From Adiantum capillus-veneris (Eukaryota; Streptophyta; Polypodiopsida; Polypodiales; Pteridaceae), in the NCBI GenBank assembly GCA_014529385.2, contig CM043953.1, forward strand, positions 76,601,872-76,665,871: 64,000 bases of DNA, given 5' to 3'. The notes under the pieces are model-generated. The model had not been told where the DNA came from. It worked only from the letters and a program-made list of their open reading frames with translations, and made no database searches. Positions 45,887 through 56,875 of this stretch are shown here, piece by piece. Numbering within the stretch: position 1 is the first letter of the stretch; each line of letters opens with the position of its first letter. The position numbers and the translations under genes were made by a program.

Positions 45887-46262
45887 TTGACCAAATGATG
45901 AAAACCCTCGGGGGTGTGAGGGAGGATTATTTCTGCAGTGTTTACAATGACCTTCCTTCCAGTGAGGAAGAACACCGTGGTGATAGAGAGGTAGGGAGAA
46001 AAGATGGTGCAACTACTTGGTGCGTTCTCTAAGACGACTCAATGATTGTGAAGCTTGCTACCAAGAGCGTGTATGTGTGTGTGCATCGACCATTTGAGTC
46101 GAGAGGTGGACGTGGCTCCCTTCACATGGTGCAATTCTCAAGGCAAACCATCACACAAGCCCCCTCCCTGCGATGCCAATAGTGTCAATTCTTCCCACTA
46201 AACTCTACCAAGTGCTGACCTCTCATGAACTGCCCCCCCCTTATAGTGACCTCTCAATGCCA

Positions 46263-46270
46263 ATTTATAG
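46263..46270 (-). promoter_or_regulatory. LTR TATA box, module 1
   Basis: Minus-strand CTATAAAT preceded by GCAGCCAACAC. The same element is at 4985-4992 (ATATAAAT) and 47052-47059 (CTATAAAC). Confidence 0.6.
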
Positions 46271-46682
46271 GTGTTGGCTGCTTGGATTAGGGTAATCCCG
46301 GTTTGATTAGGGTAAGCTAATCGGGGAGACAAAGCAAGTGGTCGGCCCGGTGTGGTTGACCCTTGCTTTGTTTTGGGAGGTTATTAAAAATGAGAATATC
46401 TAGGTGGGCCTTTATGACCATCACCTACAGAGAGGGAATTTACAAATTGGGGAATTTTACAAGGCTTGGGTTAAAACTGAAGAAATGATGAACATAAACT
46501 ACAAATTACTGTTCATGTTGACAAGCACAAGCACAAAACAGACCCCAGCGGCCTCTACGTTGGGCACATGCATGCAGAACTCGTTGCACGGGTAGTAAAC
46601 AGGGGGCAGCACCTAGCTTTGAGTGGCTAGGACGCGGCCAACAACAATTCAAATATCACTAACACAGCACACCACAGGAATT

Positions 46683-46698
46683 GGGGGGGGGGGGGGGG

Positions 46699-46744
<46 letters not shown>
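46683..46744. repeat. Poly-G and (GA)n compound tract
   Basis: 18 G residues followed by about 20 GA units. Confidence 0.97.
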
Positions 46745-46745
<1 letters not shown>

Positions 46746-46838
46746 GGAGGAGATGAAAACCCTTTGGAATGTGAGGGAAAATTTGATTCAAGATGGTATT
46801 TACAAAACCCTTCGTTTTGGTGAGATGGAAACTGCGGT

Positions 46839-46845
<7 letters not shown>

Positions 46846-46912
<67 letters not shown>
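46846..46912. repeat. (GA)n microsatellite
   Basis: About 33 GA units within the second LTR module. Confidence 0.97.
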
Positions 46913-46915
<3 letters not shown>

Positions 46916-47051
46916 TATAGTGCATTCTCTAGGGAAATTTCATGTGTGCGGAGATCCTACTCCTGTGAGCACCGTGGCCCCTTGGAGTCAATGTATGTGT
47001 ATGACTTCTCTTTCAAGTGGTGATTGTCCTGATAATGACCTCTCAATGCTC

Positions 47052-47059
47052 GTTTATAG
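47052..47059 (-). promoter_or_regulatory. LTR TATA box, module 2
   Basis: Minus-strand CTATAAAC preceded by GCAGCCTCCAC; the duplicated counterpart of 46263-46270. Confidence 0.55.
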
Positions 47060-48158
47060 GTGGAGGCTGCTTAGTTTAGTATAAAATAATTAGGTTTAGG
47101 GTCCTAAGCTGGAGAGACAAAGCAAGCAGTTCGGTTGACTGGTGCTTTGTTTTGGGGAAATCAAAAAATGATATTCTCCTAGATGCGCCTTTGTGACCAT
47201 CACCTAGAGAAAGGTGGAATATACAAATGGTTTTTTTTTTAAAGTTTGGCTTGGAAAACGGAAAATAAATTACACTACGGATGTTACTTAGGAAGTGCGT
47301 CATGGATGGGATGCAAGCGAATCACAGACTTCACTGGTGCGTTGGGATAGCACGCTCGTCAATTTTGGTGTCGGACTAGGGCATGCCTTCGGCATCATTC
47401 TTTGGTTTGTTGTCGCCATTGCGTGTTTTTGACGTCCTCCTTCTTCGTTTGTCGATGTGTCGATGTCAATATTCTTTGCCTTCTTCCTTCTTTTGTGTGC
47501 CATGTGTGTGTGTTGTTGGTGTGTATGTGATTATGTACGTGTGCTTATGCGTGTAGGGTATGCTATGTATGTGTTTATGAGTGTGTGTGTGTGTGTATGG
47601 AAAGAGAGAGAAAGAGTTTTGGTCATTTTTACTGTTTGGGCGGGCTATGAGGGTGAGCGAGGTTGAGGGAGAGAGTGAACGAGCAGAGTGCGGGGGGTGG
47701 TGTGAGGTGTGTGGGTGGTGCATGGGTAAGTAATGGTAGGCAGATTTAGAGAGGGTGAGAGCTAGTGAGAGGGGGGAGGGTAAGAGAGGCGGGGTGTGTG
47801 TGTGACGTGTGTGTGTGTGTGTGTATGGGAGAGAGACAGAGACCAACCATTTTTGGCTCATACAGCCAAAGAGGGCGCAAGAGAGAGTGCGAGAGGGAGG
47901 GGGAGTGTGTGTGGGGGGTTGTATATGGCAGCGTGTGGGGAGTCAAGGCGTGGCGGCCTGAGGGTGATGCAACTTGGGCAAAGGGTGATGCAAGGTGTGG
48001 TGTGGGTGACAAGGGCCGTGAAGGCTCGGTGAAGGCGGTGGGTTGTTGGGCAGAGAGGGCTCGAGAGAGCATGGGGCCGAGATGAGGGGATGGTGACAGG
48101 GGGCGGTGGAAGAGGATGGGTAGGGGTACAGGGGGCGATGGCAGGCCAGCTGCGCCAC

Positions 48159-48160
<2 letters not shown>

Positions 48161-48214
<54 letters not shown>
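48161..48214. repeat. (AG)n microsatellite
   Basis: About 27 AG units in the 5' LTR region. Confidence 0.97.
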
Positions 48215-48218
<4 letters not shown>

Positions 48219-48379
48219 AGTGGTTGCCTAGGGTGGTGGCACTAAGCAAGAGGGAGAGGGGGAGGGTGATGGCCCCATTGCGAACGCAAGGCGGGGAAGG
48301 TGGCGGCCCTGCTTGCTGTGGAAACAAAACTTTTTTTCTTTTTTGTTATCATGATAAGGCTCCCCTTTGGGGTTAGTAC

Positions 48380-49025
48380 CGATGGCCGGTTTTCGAAACC
48401 ATGCTCGTGAGAACCACACCCTAAGGAAGGGAGGGTTTGTTACCAAAAGAAGGAAAAAAAAAAACAAAAAAAGGCCTTTACCATTCACCATACCCCCCCC
48501 CCCCCCCCCCCCCCCCCCAAGGTTAACCACCAATAGGCGCCGCCTGTTTGGCCACACCCCTCCATTATCACAAAAGGACGATCCCTCTCTCTCTTACTGC
48601 CCGGCTCCGCTAATATTCTCTCTCCTACTCTGCCGCTGCAACATCGGGCCCGGTAGGTGCCTTTGGTATCTCTGTCACACTCCAGCCACGACGGGCCACC
48701 ACAAATATTATCCTCTCTCTCTCTTCCAAATATTATGCCTCTCTCTCTCTATGCTTGTCCATACTCCAGCCCCGGCGGGCCGTACCCCCACCCCCTCTCG
48801 TCCACACTCCCTTCAGCCTTAAGCACCCCCCCCTCCCCCTCCCCCTTGTTTCCTTCCTCCCCCCCCCCCCCCCACCCTGGCGGACCACTCGCCTAAGCAA
48901 CCGCCCCCCTTATCTACACCTAGCCTTAGCTTTTCTCTCTCCCTTGTAAGTAGCCACGGCGGCCTTAGGGCAAGCACCACCTCTCCCTCCCTCTATCTCT
49001 CAAACCCTCTCTTCCTCTATCCTCC

Positions 49026-49058
<33 letters not shown>

Positions 49059-49404
49059 ACCATATCCTCTCTCATCTCCCCCCCCTCACAACCCCTATCT
49101 CCCTCTCTCTCCTTCTCTTCCCTTGGTGGGAACCACCCCTTGGCCATAATCCCCCTCTCTCTCTCTCGTTGACTAAGCGCACACACCCCCCCCCTTCCTT
49201 GCCGCGCCCGCTGTCACCTACCCCCCCTCCCGGGCCTCGCGCTCATCCTCATCCCATCCCCCTCTCCCCTCCCTCACCATCTCCCCTCCCTCATGCTCTC
49301 TCTCTCTCTTGCGCGTTGTCTTGCCCGCAGACCACACCCGGCTCCACACCGCCGCTCGCGCTCCCTGTGCACACGCAGCCCGTGCTGCGCCGCTTGATAC
49401 ACAC

Positions 49405-49453
<49 letters not shown>

Positions 49454-49897
49454 GATGCGCATGCACACCCCCCCCCATTCACCACCCTCACCCCCCCGTC
49501 TCTGCGCCGCCCACTGCACTGCAGGAAACCAAAAATTAGAAATATATATATATATATATATACATTATATATACACACCACACCCCCCATTCCCACGCAC
49601 GCTCGTGCACACACATTCACTTACATATATATACACACTCATGCGTATGCACACACCTATATTCACACATATACACGCACCCATACATACACACACACAC
49701 ATAAAATCACGCACCACACATACCACATTAAAAAAAATACAAAAAAGAAGGAAAAACGGTCATCGACATCGACAAAAAGAAGGAGGAACCCAAAGCACGC
49801 TCCACCAACAACAAAAAGAAGAAATGCGCCGAAGACATGCCCCGACCGACCTCGAAAAGAAGTACGTGCTACACCGACGCACGGGCAACACACCATT
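48380..49897 (+). repeat. Oppositely oriented LTR fragment (D) of the outer family
   Basis: Plus-strand copy of the LTR, starting GATGGCCGGTTTTCG and running to GCAACACACCATT, matching the inverse complement of 6722 down to about 5260. It is preceded by a weak purine stretch (TTTGGGGTTAGTA). The last 900 bp of the LTR are missing where the foldback element region begins. It stands head-to-head with the minus-strand LTR at 45678-48351. It contains poly-C (48493-48518, 49027-49058), CA (49406-49451) and TA (49542-49562) tracts. Confidence 0.85.
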
Positions 49898-49933
49898 TTC
49901 CATAGGCATTAGAATAAATGGATGTGCTAAAAT

Positions 49934-51639
49934 AAGACATGTACCAAAGCTAAGAATAGAAGTTTACCATCCACTCACCTCACCACCAACCACTAGCTCT
50001 AGAACTTTTGAAATTTATGCTATATTGCAACAAGACAGTCTAAAGGATCTACCCTCCACACTTTAAAGTCACACACATAAATACCTGTTACAAACTTCCT
50101 TGCAGCCAAAGAGTCCTAAAAGACATTTCTATTGTTTATCCACTTCCTTGTAGCTCATGAGACCATAGCCTTACATGCCAGGTAGCTGCTGGAACCAAAA
50201 TGTTGCTCAAGAATACTCACATCATGACCTGGGGCATCATCATCAAGATGTAGTACCATCCGAGGAGCGAATCTATAGAGGGATAAAAACATATGTATAG
50301 CATCACTAAATTTATCAAGTTAAGGATTCTTTTGACAAGAGTAAAGATTACAAAATTACAATAGCTATAGTTCAGCATGATATTTGCAACTTACAAGGAC
50401 TTGATGCTCGATGCATAGCTTGAAAGTCCTTAAACCATGCCTTGCGGTGTATGGACCTTTATCCTTGATGCCATTTGCTAAGGATGGAAGCTTAAGCCTG
50501 CAAATGTAGGATTTACAGTTGAGAATGTAGAAACTCCAGGAGTTTGATGTCAAAAACAAAGTTACAACCTTGTAGTGTATGGGATGCCATTGTCAGCTCC
50601 TAAGAGAAACTTCACAACAAATTTTTAAGCACACAGAGAGAGAGGAGACGCAGATGAGAAACTCTTCCAATGAGGATGAAGATGAGAAACACAAACTTCA
50701 GACTTAGCGTTCCAGAAAGATTTAAAGCACACGACAAAGTTAGGGTAGGCTGGAGATGTGAGATCTATGGCCCACAATCCATCCGCCAATATCAATGGAC
50801 GAGATGGTCGTGGCATTTTAGGTGCATTGTAATCGCTTTTTGGAAAACTAAGTCTGAAGTCTGTGTTTCTCATCCACGTCCTCATAGGAAGAGTTTCTCA
50901 TTTGTATCCCTTGTGTCTCTCTCTAAGCGAAAATCTTTGCTGTGAAGTTCCCATTACGAGCTGACAATGGATTCCCATGCACTGCAAGATTCTAACTCTC
51001 TACTTCTAACATCGAACTCCTGGAGTTTCTACATTCTCAATTGTGAATCCTACATTTGTAGGCCCAATCTTCCATCCTCAACAAATGGCATCAAGAATGA
51101 AGGTCCATACACTGCAAGGTATATTGCAAGGCATGATTCAAGGATCTTCAAGCTATGCATCGAGCATCTAATCCTTGTAAGTTGTGAATCTCATGCAAAA
51201 ATATAGCTACTGTAATTTTATGATCGTTACTCTTGTCAGTAGAAGCCTTAGCTTGCTAAACTTAGTAATCCTATACATATGTTTTTGTCCCTCTTTAGAT
51301 TCGCTCCTCCGATGGGACTGCAGTTTGATGATGATGCCCCAGGTCATGACATGAGTATTCTTGAGAAAAATTTTGGTTCGAGTAGCTACCTAGCATCAAA
51401 AGAATATGGTCTCATGAGCTACAAGGAAGTGGATAAAGAGACAAAAACAACTTTTGGGACTCTTTGGCTGCGAGGAGGTTTGTAACACATATTCATGTGT
51501 GTGACTTTGAAGTGTGGAGGGTAGAGCCTTAGATTGTCTGGTTGCAATATTTACATAAATTTCAAAAGTGCTAGAGCTAGTGGTTGGTGATGAGGTGAGT
51601 GGATGGTAAACATCTATTCTTAGCTTTGATTCATGTCTT
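49934..51639. mobile_element. Long inverted repeat (foldback element)
   Basis: The left arm from AAGACATGTACCAAAGCTAA at 49934 pairs with the right arm ending TTAGCTTTGATTCATGTCTT at 51639; homology continues inward (50160-50600 with 51000-51480; 50640-50720 with 50850-50930) almost to the centre near 50785. Arms are about 800 bp with small indels. No transposase, LTR or long ORF inside, and no target duplication was established. It could be a foldback transposon, an inverted duplication or a hairpin-RNA locus. Confidence 0.85.
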
Positions 51640-53999
51640 GTTTCAACCCATTTCCTGAGATGTTATCAGATTCTGATGCCTACATGGCCTTGCAAGGATA
51701 CAACAACTTGCTTGCTTTGCAAGTAGGCTTTGGATACCTCAACTCAAAAGGATATGGTTCAATGTCTTGTGAGGAAGTGCTTAAGAGGCAGAGGCAACTG
51801 TTGGGAATTTTTGGAAGAGGCAACTTCTATGAAGTTGATAACATGTATTGTAGAAGTTTTTGATTCACTATATTTTTGTGATGTATTGTAAATTTTTTTG
51901 ATTCACTATAATTTTGTGATGTATAGAAGTGAATTCATATGAACTAAATGACGTCCCTGTGTTCATGTTTACTAGAGCCAATAATGAGGAAGATGAATTG
52001 AATGTGACGGGGGTCTACGCAGGAGTGGAACTTGTGAAAGATGTTGATAACATGTATAAATTGTGAAAGATGCTGACAACAACAGGTTTGCTAAAGAAGA
52101 TGTGGCTTTGTAATAGGCAATGGTCTTAAAACCACATCGTAATTATGCTTCACAGAGGCAACAATGGAGGAGGAAATAATGTGGAAAGTCGACCTAACTT
52201 GCCACATATGAATGGAGCAATTGTGGAGTGCAATCAATCAAAGAGAGTGAGAAGTAGCAACACTGATTTAAGAGGGTGAACATTTACCATACTTATTTGT
52301 GGAGAGTTGCCCCATAGACATTCATTCATTCATTCCCTTCGTCACCAGGGGGGTCTTTTTGCTACTGTGTGTGCTAAGGTCGAGGCCTGGATGGACTTCA
52401 AGGTCTGATGTATAGTTGGATTTATTATCATGTGCAATAGCTTATTTTGTCTACAAAAAAAATTTGGAATTATCATCCTCTAAAGGGTTAGCCATGTTTT
52501 TGTCTCCTCTTATGTGTTGTCTAATATCATCTTGAAAAGGTTTAGTTATGTTTTTTTCTACTAGCTGAGACGAGCACTACTGTTATGAAAGAGCTTCAAA
52601 TTCAAGGTGCTCGACTCTTGCTCCCTGAGGTATACCTTCTTGAAGCTGCACACATGCTCAAAAAGCGCGGCTTAGACCACCGTTTGCTTGCTCGAGTTTT
52701 GAATGGAATCTAAGAGGTTGTGTCAATGGAGAGTGCTAGCTGGAGCCGGGTCAAAGAGATTTATGATGCATACTCAACAAGATACAATGTGAGTATTGCA
52801 GATTGCTTTTTAGTGTCCATAAGGCCTATTTAGGAATTTTGGGAAAAATACATGAAAATGGGATTATTCTTCTTGTCGCTAGTACCGGGGAGAGTTGAAC
52901 GGTGGTCCACAATGCACATTAATCTTGTCTCAAATTTTTGACCGATCTCCAATGTTTTTTCGATGCACTCACACAGTACACTCTATGCCACCACAACCAC
53001 AAAATGCAATGTGTGTATTTGAGGTTAGGATTGTAGGGCACATGACAACCTTCGATGATGATTGTTCTTTAATTTGAGAGTATGCTTATCCTAAATTTAA
53101 AAGAAAGAGTCTCAAAATCTTCTTTAAGGGTAAAACTGCAGGCTATAGGTCCCTGTCTCAAAACCATGGAGGCTTGATCTTTGGGTTGAGAATCCTTACG
53201 GATCCATAAAATACTAGAAACTCAATGCAGTTTGTAGTGAAAGAAAGTTATGTACATCGTGCTTCTCTCCATGCACAAAATCAAAAGCACGAGTCAAAAC
53301 ATGTTCAAGCCTCAAACTTGAGGTCGAAGCAAAGGGCTTTGGAGTTTAGAGAAATTGTAAGTCTTATAAACGTGAATGTTTGAAACATTGTGAGAAGGTA
53401 GGTGGAGACATTAGGATGTAACATCAAACACTCAAAACTTCAAACCAAGGCATGACCATCCCAGGTGGCATCATGTGCCATTTGCCCCCACTGAGCATTA
53501 AACACTTTCAAACAAAGGTTCAACAAGTCATGACAAAATGCAAAAAGCTAAAGCCAAGCAATTTAATTTGAACATGAATTTACACTTTAATTTGAGATCA
53601 ATGTTGACGTTTAGCCTTGACATCACCCCTATCGGTCTTTATCTGCGGCGCATCACCACCATCTCCACCATGGTGTGCTTCCAGATTGAGTGTCATGATG
53701 CGCATGCTCGCATTGGCCATCATGTGTTTTTTGTTTTGATCTCTCATGTGCTACCTACCACTCTATCACTTCTCAGCCCATACGCTCGCCGCGATACAAT
53801 GTTTGGACTATCCCGTTCTATTTCCGCCTCAACCCTAGGCATCCTGCTACGCATGTTTAGCATGTCTAGCACTAATTGTCAAGCACCACGGCATGTGTGT
53901 CCTGCATGTTCTCCTAACCAGCATCATACTCAGGTTTGGGAAGAGCAGCACTGTCCTCGACCACCGTGTTTGGATCTGACGACCTTGCTACATAGGGAT
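51640..53999. other. Intergenic patchwork without a supported gene
   Basis: 51640-51863 partly repeats the adjacent arm (both encode SK(E/G)YGxMSxxEV when read in plus). A 40-bp tandem duplication (TTGATTCACTATA...TTTTGTGATGTAT) lies at 51860-51925. 52560-52800 shows a short plus-strand segment reading LLPEVYLLEAAHMLKKRG, then RVKEIYDAYSTRYNVSI, which recurs at 56880-56940; its family was not recognised. Other open frames (for example 53538-54002) lack domains. Confidence 0.5.
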
Positions 54000-54139
54000 T
54001 GACTGCTTCGGCTCCTTGGAACTTCCTTTTTTGCACAAAAGAAAGCACACAAGAACTATTAGCAGCACAAGGAAGATGAGTCTCCGAACACAATGCCTAC
54101 AATGGCTCCTGCTAAGAGCTTCCTGTGACGCTTCTTAGA

Positions 54140-54335
54140 TCTTGTGCATGTCTTGCAGGCTGCCGCAAGCATGAACTCCTCTTGTGCATGTCTTGCAACT
54201 TTCATAAGCATGAATTACTCCTCTTCTGCATGTCCTATAGCTTCCGTAAGCATCAACTCCCCCTGAGTTCTACCTTGTGCATCCACCATTCTGTGTTTCC
54301 TACAGTTGTTATAAGCACCACATGTTGAGTTCTAT
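54140..54335. repeat. Minisatellite, about 55-bp unit
   Basis: Three to four diverged copies of a unit like 'cttgtgcatgtcttgcag..cataagcatgaactcc'. Confidence 0.75.
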
Positions 54336-54550
54336 TATGTGTATGTACCATCCCTGAAGGTCTTCCATATTGTACATCCACCAAAGAGAGGTTGCGTGCG
54401 CAGTTTGTATTAGGAACATTCTGAACACAAATCTTGTCTTCAACTTTGCGGGCTACCATGGATGAGTCACCTTGTCCGTCCACAACCTACCATCCATGAC
54501 AGTCACTGTGTGAGATATCTATGCTACACAGTAAGGAAAAATCAAAATGG

Positions 54551-54574
54551 ACTCTCTCTCTCTCTCTCTCTCTA

Positions 54575-54630
<56 letters not shown>
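54551..54630. repeat. (CT)n microsatellite
   Basis: About 40 CT units with two internal ATCTATC interruptions near 54573. Confidence 0.97.
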
Positions 54631-54633
<3 letters not shown>

Positions 54634-54803
54634 TGCTCTCTAAGGCAGGTTTGAATCATTGCACTTATTGCTTTTTGGTTGGTTAGTACAAGGTATTGTA
54701 CCCAATAGGTCCCCAAAACGTCCTTTTTTTTAGTGAAGCCATTAATTAGTTTAGGGGACACAAGAAAGGAAAAGGGAAGGGTGAGGAGAAAGAAAGGAAA
54801 AGA

Positions 54804-54825
54804 GGGGGGGGGGGGGGGGGGGGGG
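54804..54825. repeat. Poly-G tract, 22 bases
   Basis: Uninterrupted G run flanked by GA-rich sequence. Confidence 0.97.
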
Positions 54826-55032
54826 AGTATTGTTTTTTTTAATGCTTAAGGGGATCCCAAAGGGCAGCCCTAGGCATATAGCCTAGTGGTTAAGCTTGGG
54901 CCTTTGTTCTCCTACTTGGTGAGGTCAAATCTTACCCATTAGCAATGGTTTTAAATAGTGAGTGCATTGGAGATGTTAATTGGAAATGCTAAAGCATCTT
55001 GGGAAGATTCTATGTAATGAAAACTGAAAGTA

Positions 55033-55428
55033 GCTTGAACTTAAGTTTGATACTAATGCTCATTAATATATATGTGAACAATGGGATGGTCATCTCATGC
55101 CCATAGTAGACTTGTATGAGGTGGCTTACGTAGCTCAAGTCTCATGTCCACTATGTATATAATTGAGGTGGAGGCTCGAACTTAAGTTTGAGCTGTATGC
55201 CCATTTTTAGTGCAAATAGCACTCCAAATTGATATGAGGTGGTTGAGGCATCTCAAGCCTCATGCCATTTTGTATATAAGTGAGGTGGAGGCTCGAACTT
55301 AAGTTCGAGCCTCATATCCATTTTGAGTCCAAAAGACACTCAAAACAAATATGAGGTGACTTAGGCAGCTCAAGTGTCATGCCCACTATGTATATAAGTG
55401 AGGTGGATGCTCGAACTTAAGTTCGAGC
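55033..55428. repeat. Tandem repeat, 117-141-bp unit with 20-bp palindrome
   Basis: About three and a half units, each ending in the palindrome GCTCGAACTTAAGTTCGAGC (perfect at 55291-55310 and 55409-55428; one mismatch at 55174-55193; degenerate near 55033). Each unit also has TGAGGTGG and TGTATATAA upstream of the palindrome. No coding sequence. Confidence 0.88.
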
Positions 55429-55429
55429 A

Positions 55430-56082
55430 ATCAGGGATAAATAATAGACCTCAAATTGGGGATTTGTTAGGATTTTCGAACTTGCGATGATAGACTTCTC
55501 TTATGACTCACACCTAGAACTAATTTTGCAAGAATTTTTTATCTCCTTTGCAAATTCCTACAACTCAAGAGTATGCATTTTCTACGATTTGACTTCTAAC
55601 AAAGGAGATTGGTATCATTTTCTCTTCAAGAAAGGCCATGTATTGATGCGTAGATATAATCTAGTATGTGGAAAATTTTGACCAAAGTGGAGTTCTATAT
55701 AATAAAAAAATTACATAATAATGGAAAATTGGCACATAAACCACATAACTGCCGCGGTATATTGCCAAAATGTATCCATTTGGAAGTGTCATGTTTAAAA
55801 ATGGGACTTGAATTTTTTCCAAAATTCCTAAATAGGTCTTCCATGTAAATATTGCAGATTGCTGCTTAATGTCCATGTACAATAAATGTGAGTATTGTAG
55901 ATTGCTTCTTAGTGTCCATGTGCAATACAATGTGAGTATTGGAGATTGCTGCTTAGTGTCCATAGCTGAAGCCTTGAACATCGTCAATGTTGCCACATTT
56001 GACTATGCTCATATGCAACGACTAGTGCGTCCAAAGCATTGTGATTGTTTCAACATACTACCTTGAAATGTTCAATGGAGAG
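55430..56082. other. Non-coding segment with short tandem repeat
   Basis: 55847-55965 holds three copies of a 45-60-bp unit containing 'gtgagtattg(c/t)agattgctgcttagtgtccat', also found at 52786-52822 and 56935-56965. The rest is AT-rich without recognised genes. Confidence 0.6.
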
Positions 56083-56875
56083 TGAGTTAGGAAATAAAAC
56101 GTAACTAAATAGATTTTTTAGTAGATTACTTAATGGAAAGAGATAGATTTCACACACAAGAGATTATAGAGTAGAGAGAGAGAAAGAGAGTACACACGAT
56201 ATACGTGGTTCACCCAATGTGGGCTACGTCCACGGGAAAGCAGCCACTCAATGGCTTTAGCACTTCAAAAGAAGAAGTAGTTTACAAAGGGATTAACCCT
56301 TGATAGAGCTCCCGCCTTGCTTCACTCTCACCACCTCACACTCACCTTGTTGCATTAACTTCAGACTATGAAATGTGTGTAGAAATGGCCTCCTTTTATA
56401 GGCCAAAAGGGTTGCCCTCTCTTATGAGAGACAACCATGTGTAGCCGCCCTTGTGCGAATAAGTCCAAATCGGACCCTCCAATCCGCCCTTGTGTGGCCG
56501 CCCTTGAGAAGACAAGTCCGCTTTTGAATTCGGCCACCTGTCACTGGCCATTGACTTCCGATCACCGGCCACCGGCCATTGACTTCCGGCCATCGGCCAT
56601 CAGTCATTGACTACCGGCCACCGGCCAACCGACCGGTTGTTTTCCGACCACTTTCCGGCCGCCGTCCGGCCATAATATTCCGGCGAAAAAAAAGTCTTGG
56701 GGGCCTCCGCCCCCGAGGCCTCTAAAGTTGCCCCTGATTCTTGTCCGTGAAAATTTTGGTTTTCGGTGAGTGATTTTCCTTCACGCACGATAGCTTCTCC
56801 TCATAATGGGGGCCTTACAAATGTGCGCTTTTACCACAGAAAATTACAAGGGTAAATCAGGCTCCATACTTAACA
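56083..56875 (-). mobile_element. Solo LTR
   Basis: On the minus strand TGTTAAGTATGG ... CCTAACTCA, 793 bp, TG...CA, flanked by GAGAG (56078-56082) and GAGTG (56876-56880), a 5-bp duplication with one change. It splits a host repeat that is continuous elsewhere (compare 52725-52760: GGAGAGTGCTAGCTGGAG). It contains a minus-strand TATA box (CTATAAAAGGAGG near 56403-56391) and the phrase TACGTGGTTCACCCAATG near 56200, which I recall as common in plant LTRs. Internal minisatellite at 56530-56635 with three 28-bp units based on CACCGGCCATTGACTTCCGG. Confidence 0.75.

Larger units (their letters stand above)
45678..48351 (-). repeat. 5' LTR region of the outer element, with tandem-duplicated module
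   Basis: 45678-46510 matches 4346-5230 of the 3' LTR closely. 46511-47290 is a diverged second copy of the same module (shared GGGGGCA...CACCTAGCTTTGAG, same TATA position). 47290-48240 resembles 5240-6230. On the minus strand the start is near TGATAACAAAAAAG at 48351, but this boundary is uncertain. The region carries CA (45842-45884), poly-G (46683-46700) and GA tracts (46702-46744, 46846-46912, 48161-48214). No standard primer-binding site was recognised below 45678. Confidence 0.65.

Noticed and set aside
47466-49912. Proline/serine/leucine-rich open frames on both strands
   Set aside because: They arise from poly-C, CT and CA tracts in the LTR of the outer family; no domain and no conserved start.
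53538-54002. 154-codon open frame on plus strand
   Set aside because: No recognisable domain or biased composition, overlaps nothing conserved, and the surroundings are degenerate repeats.
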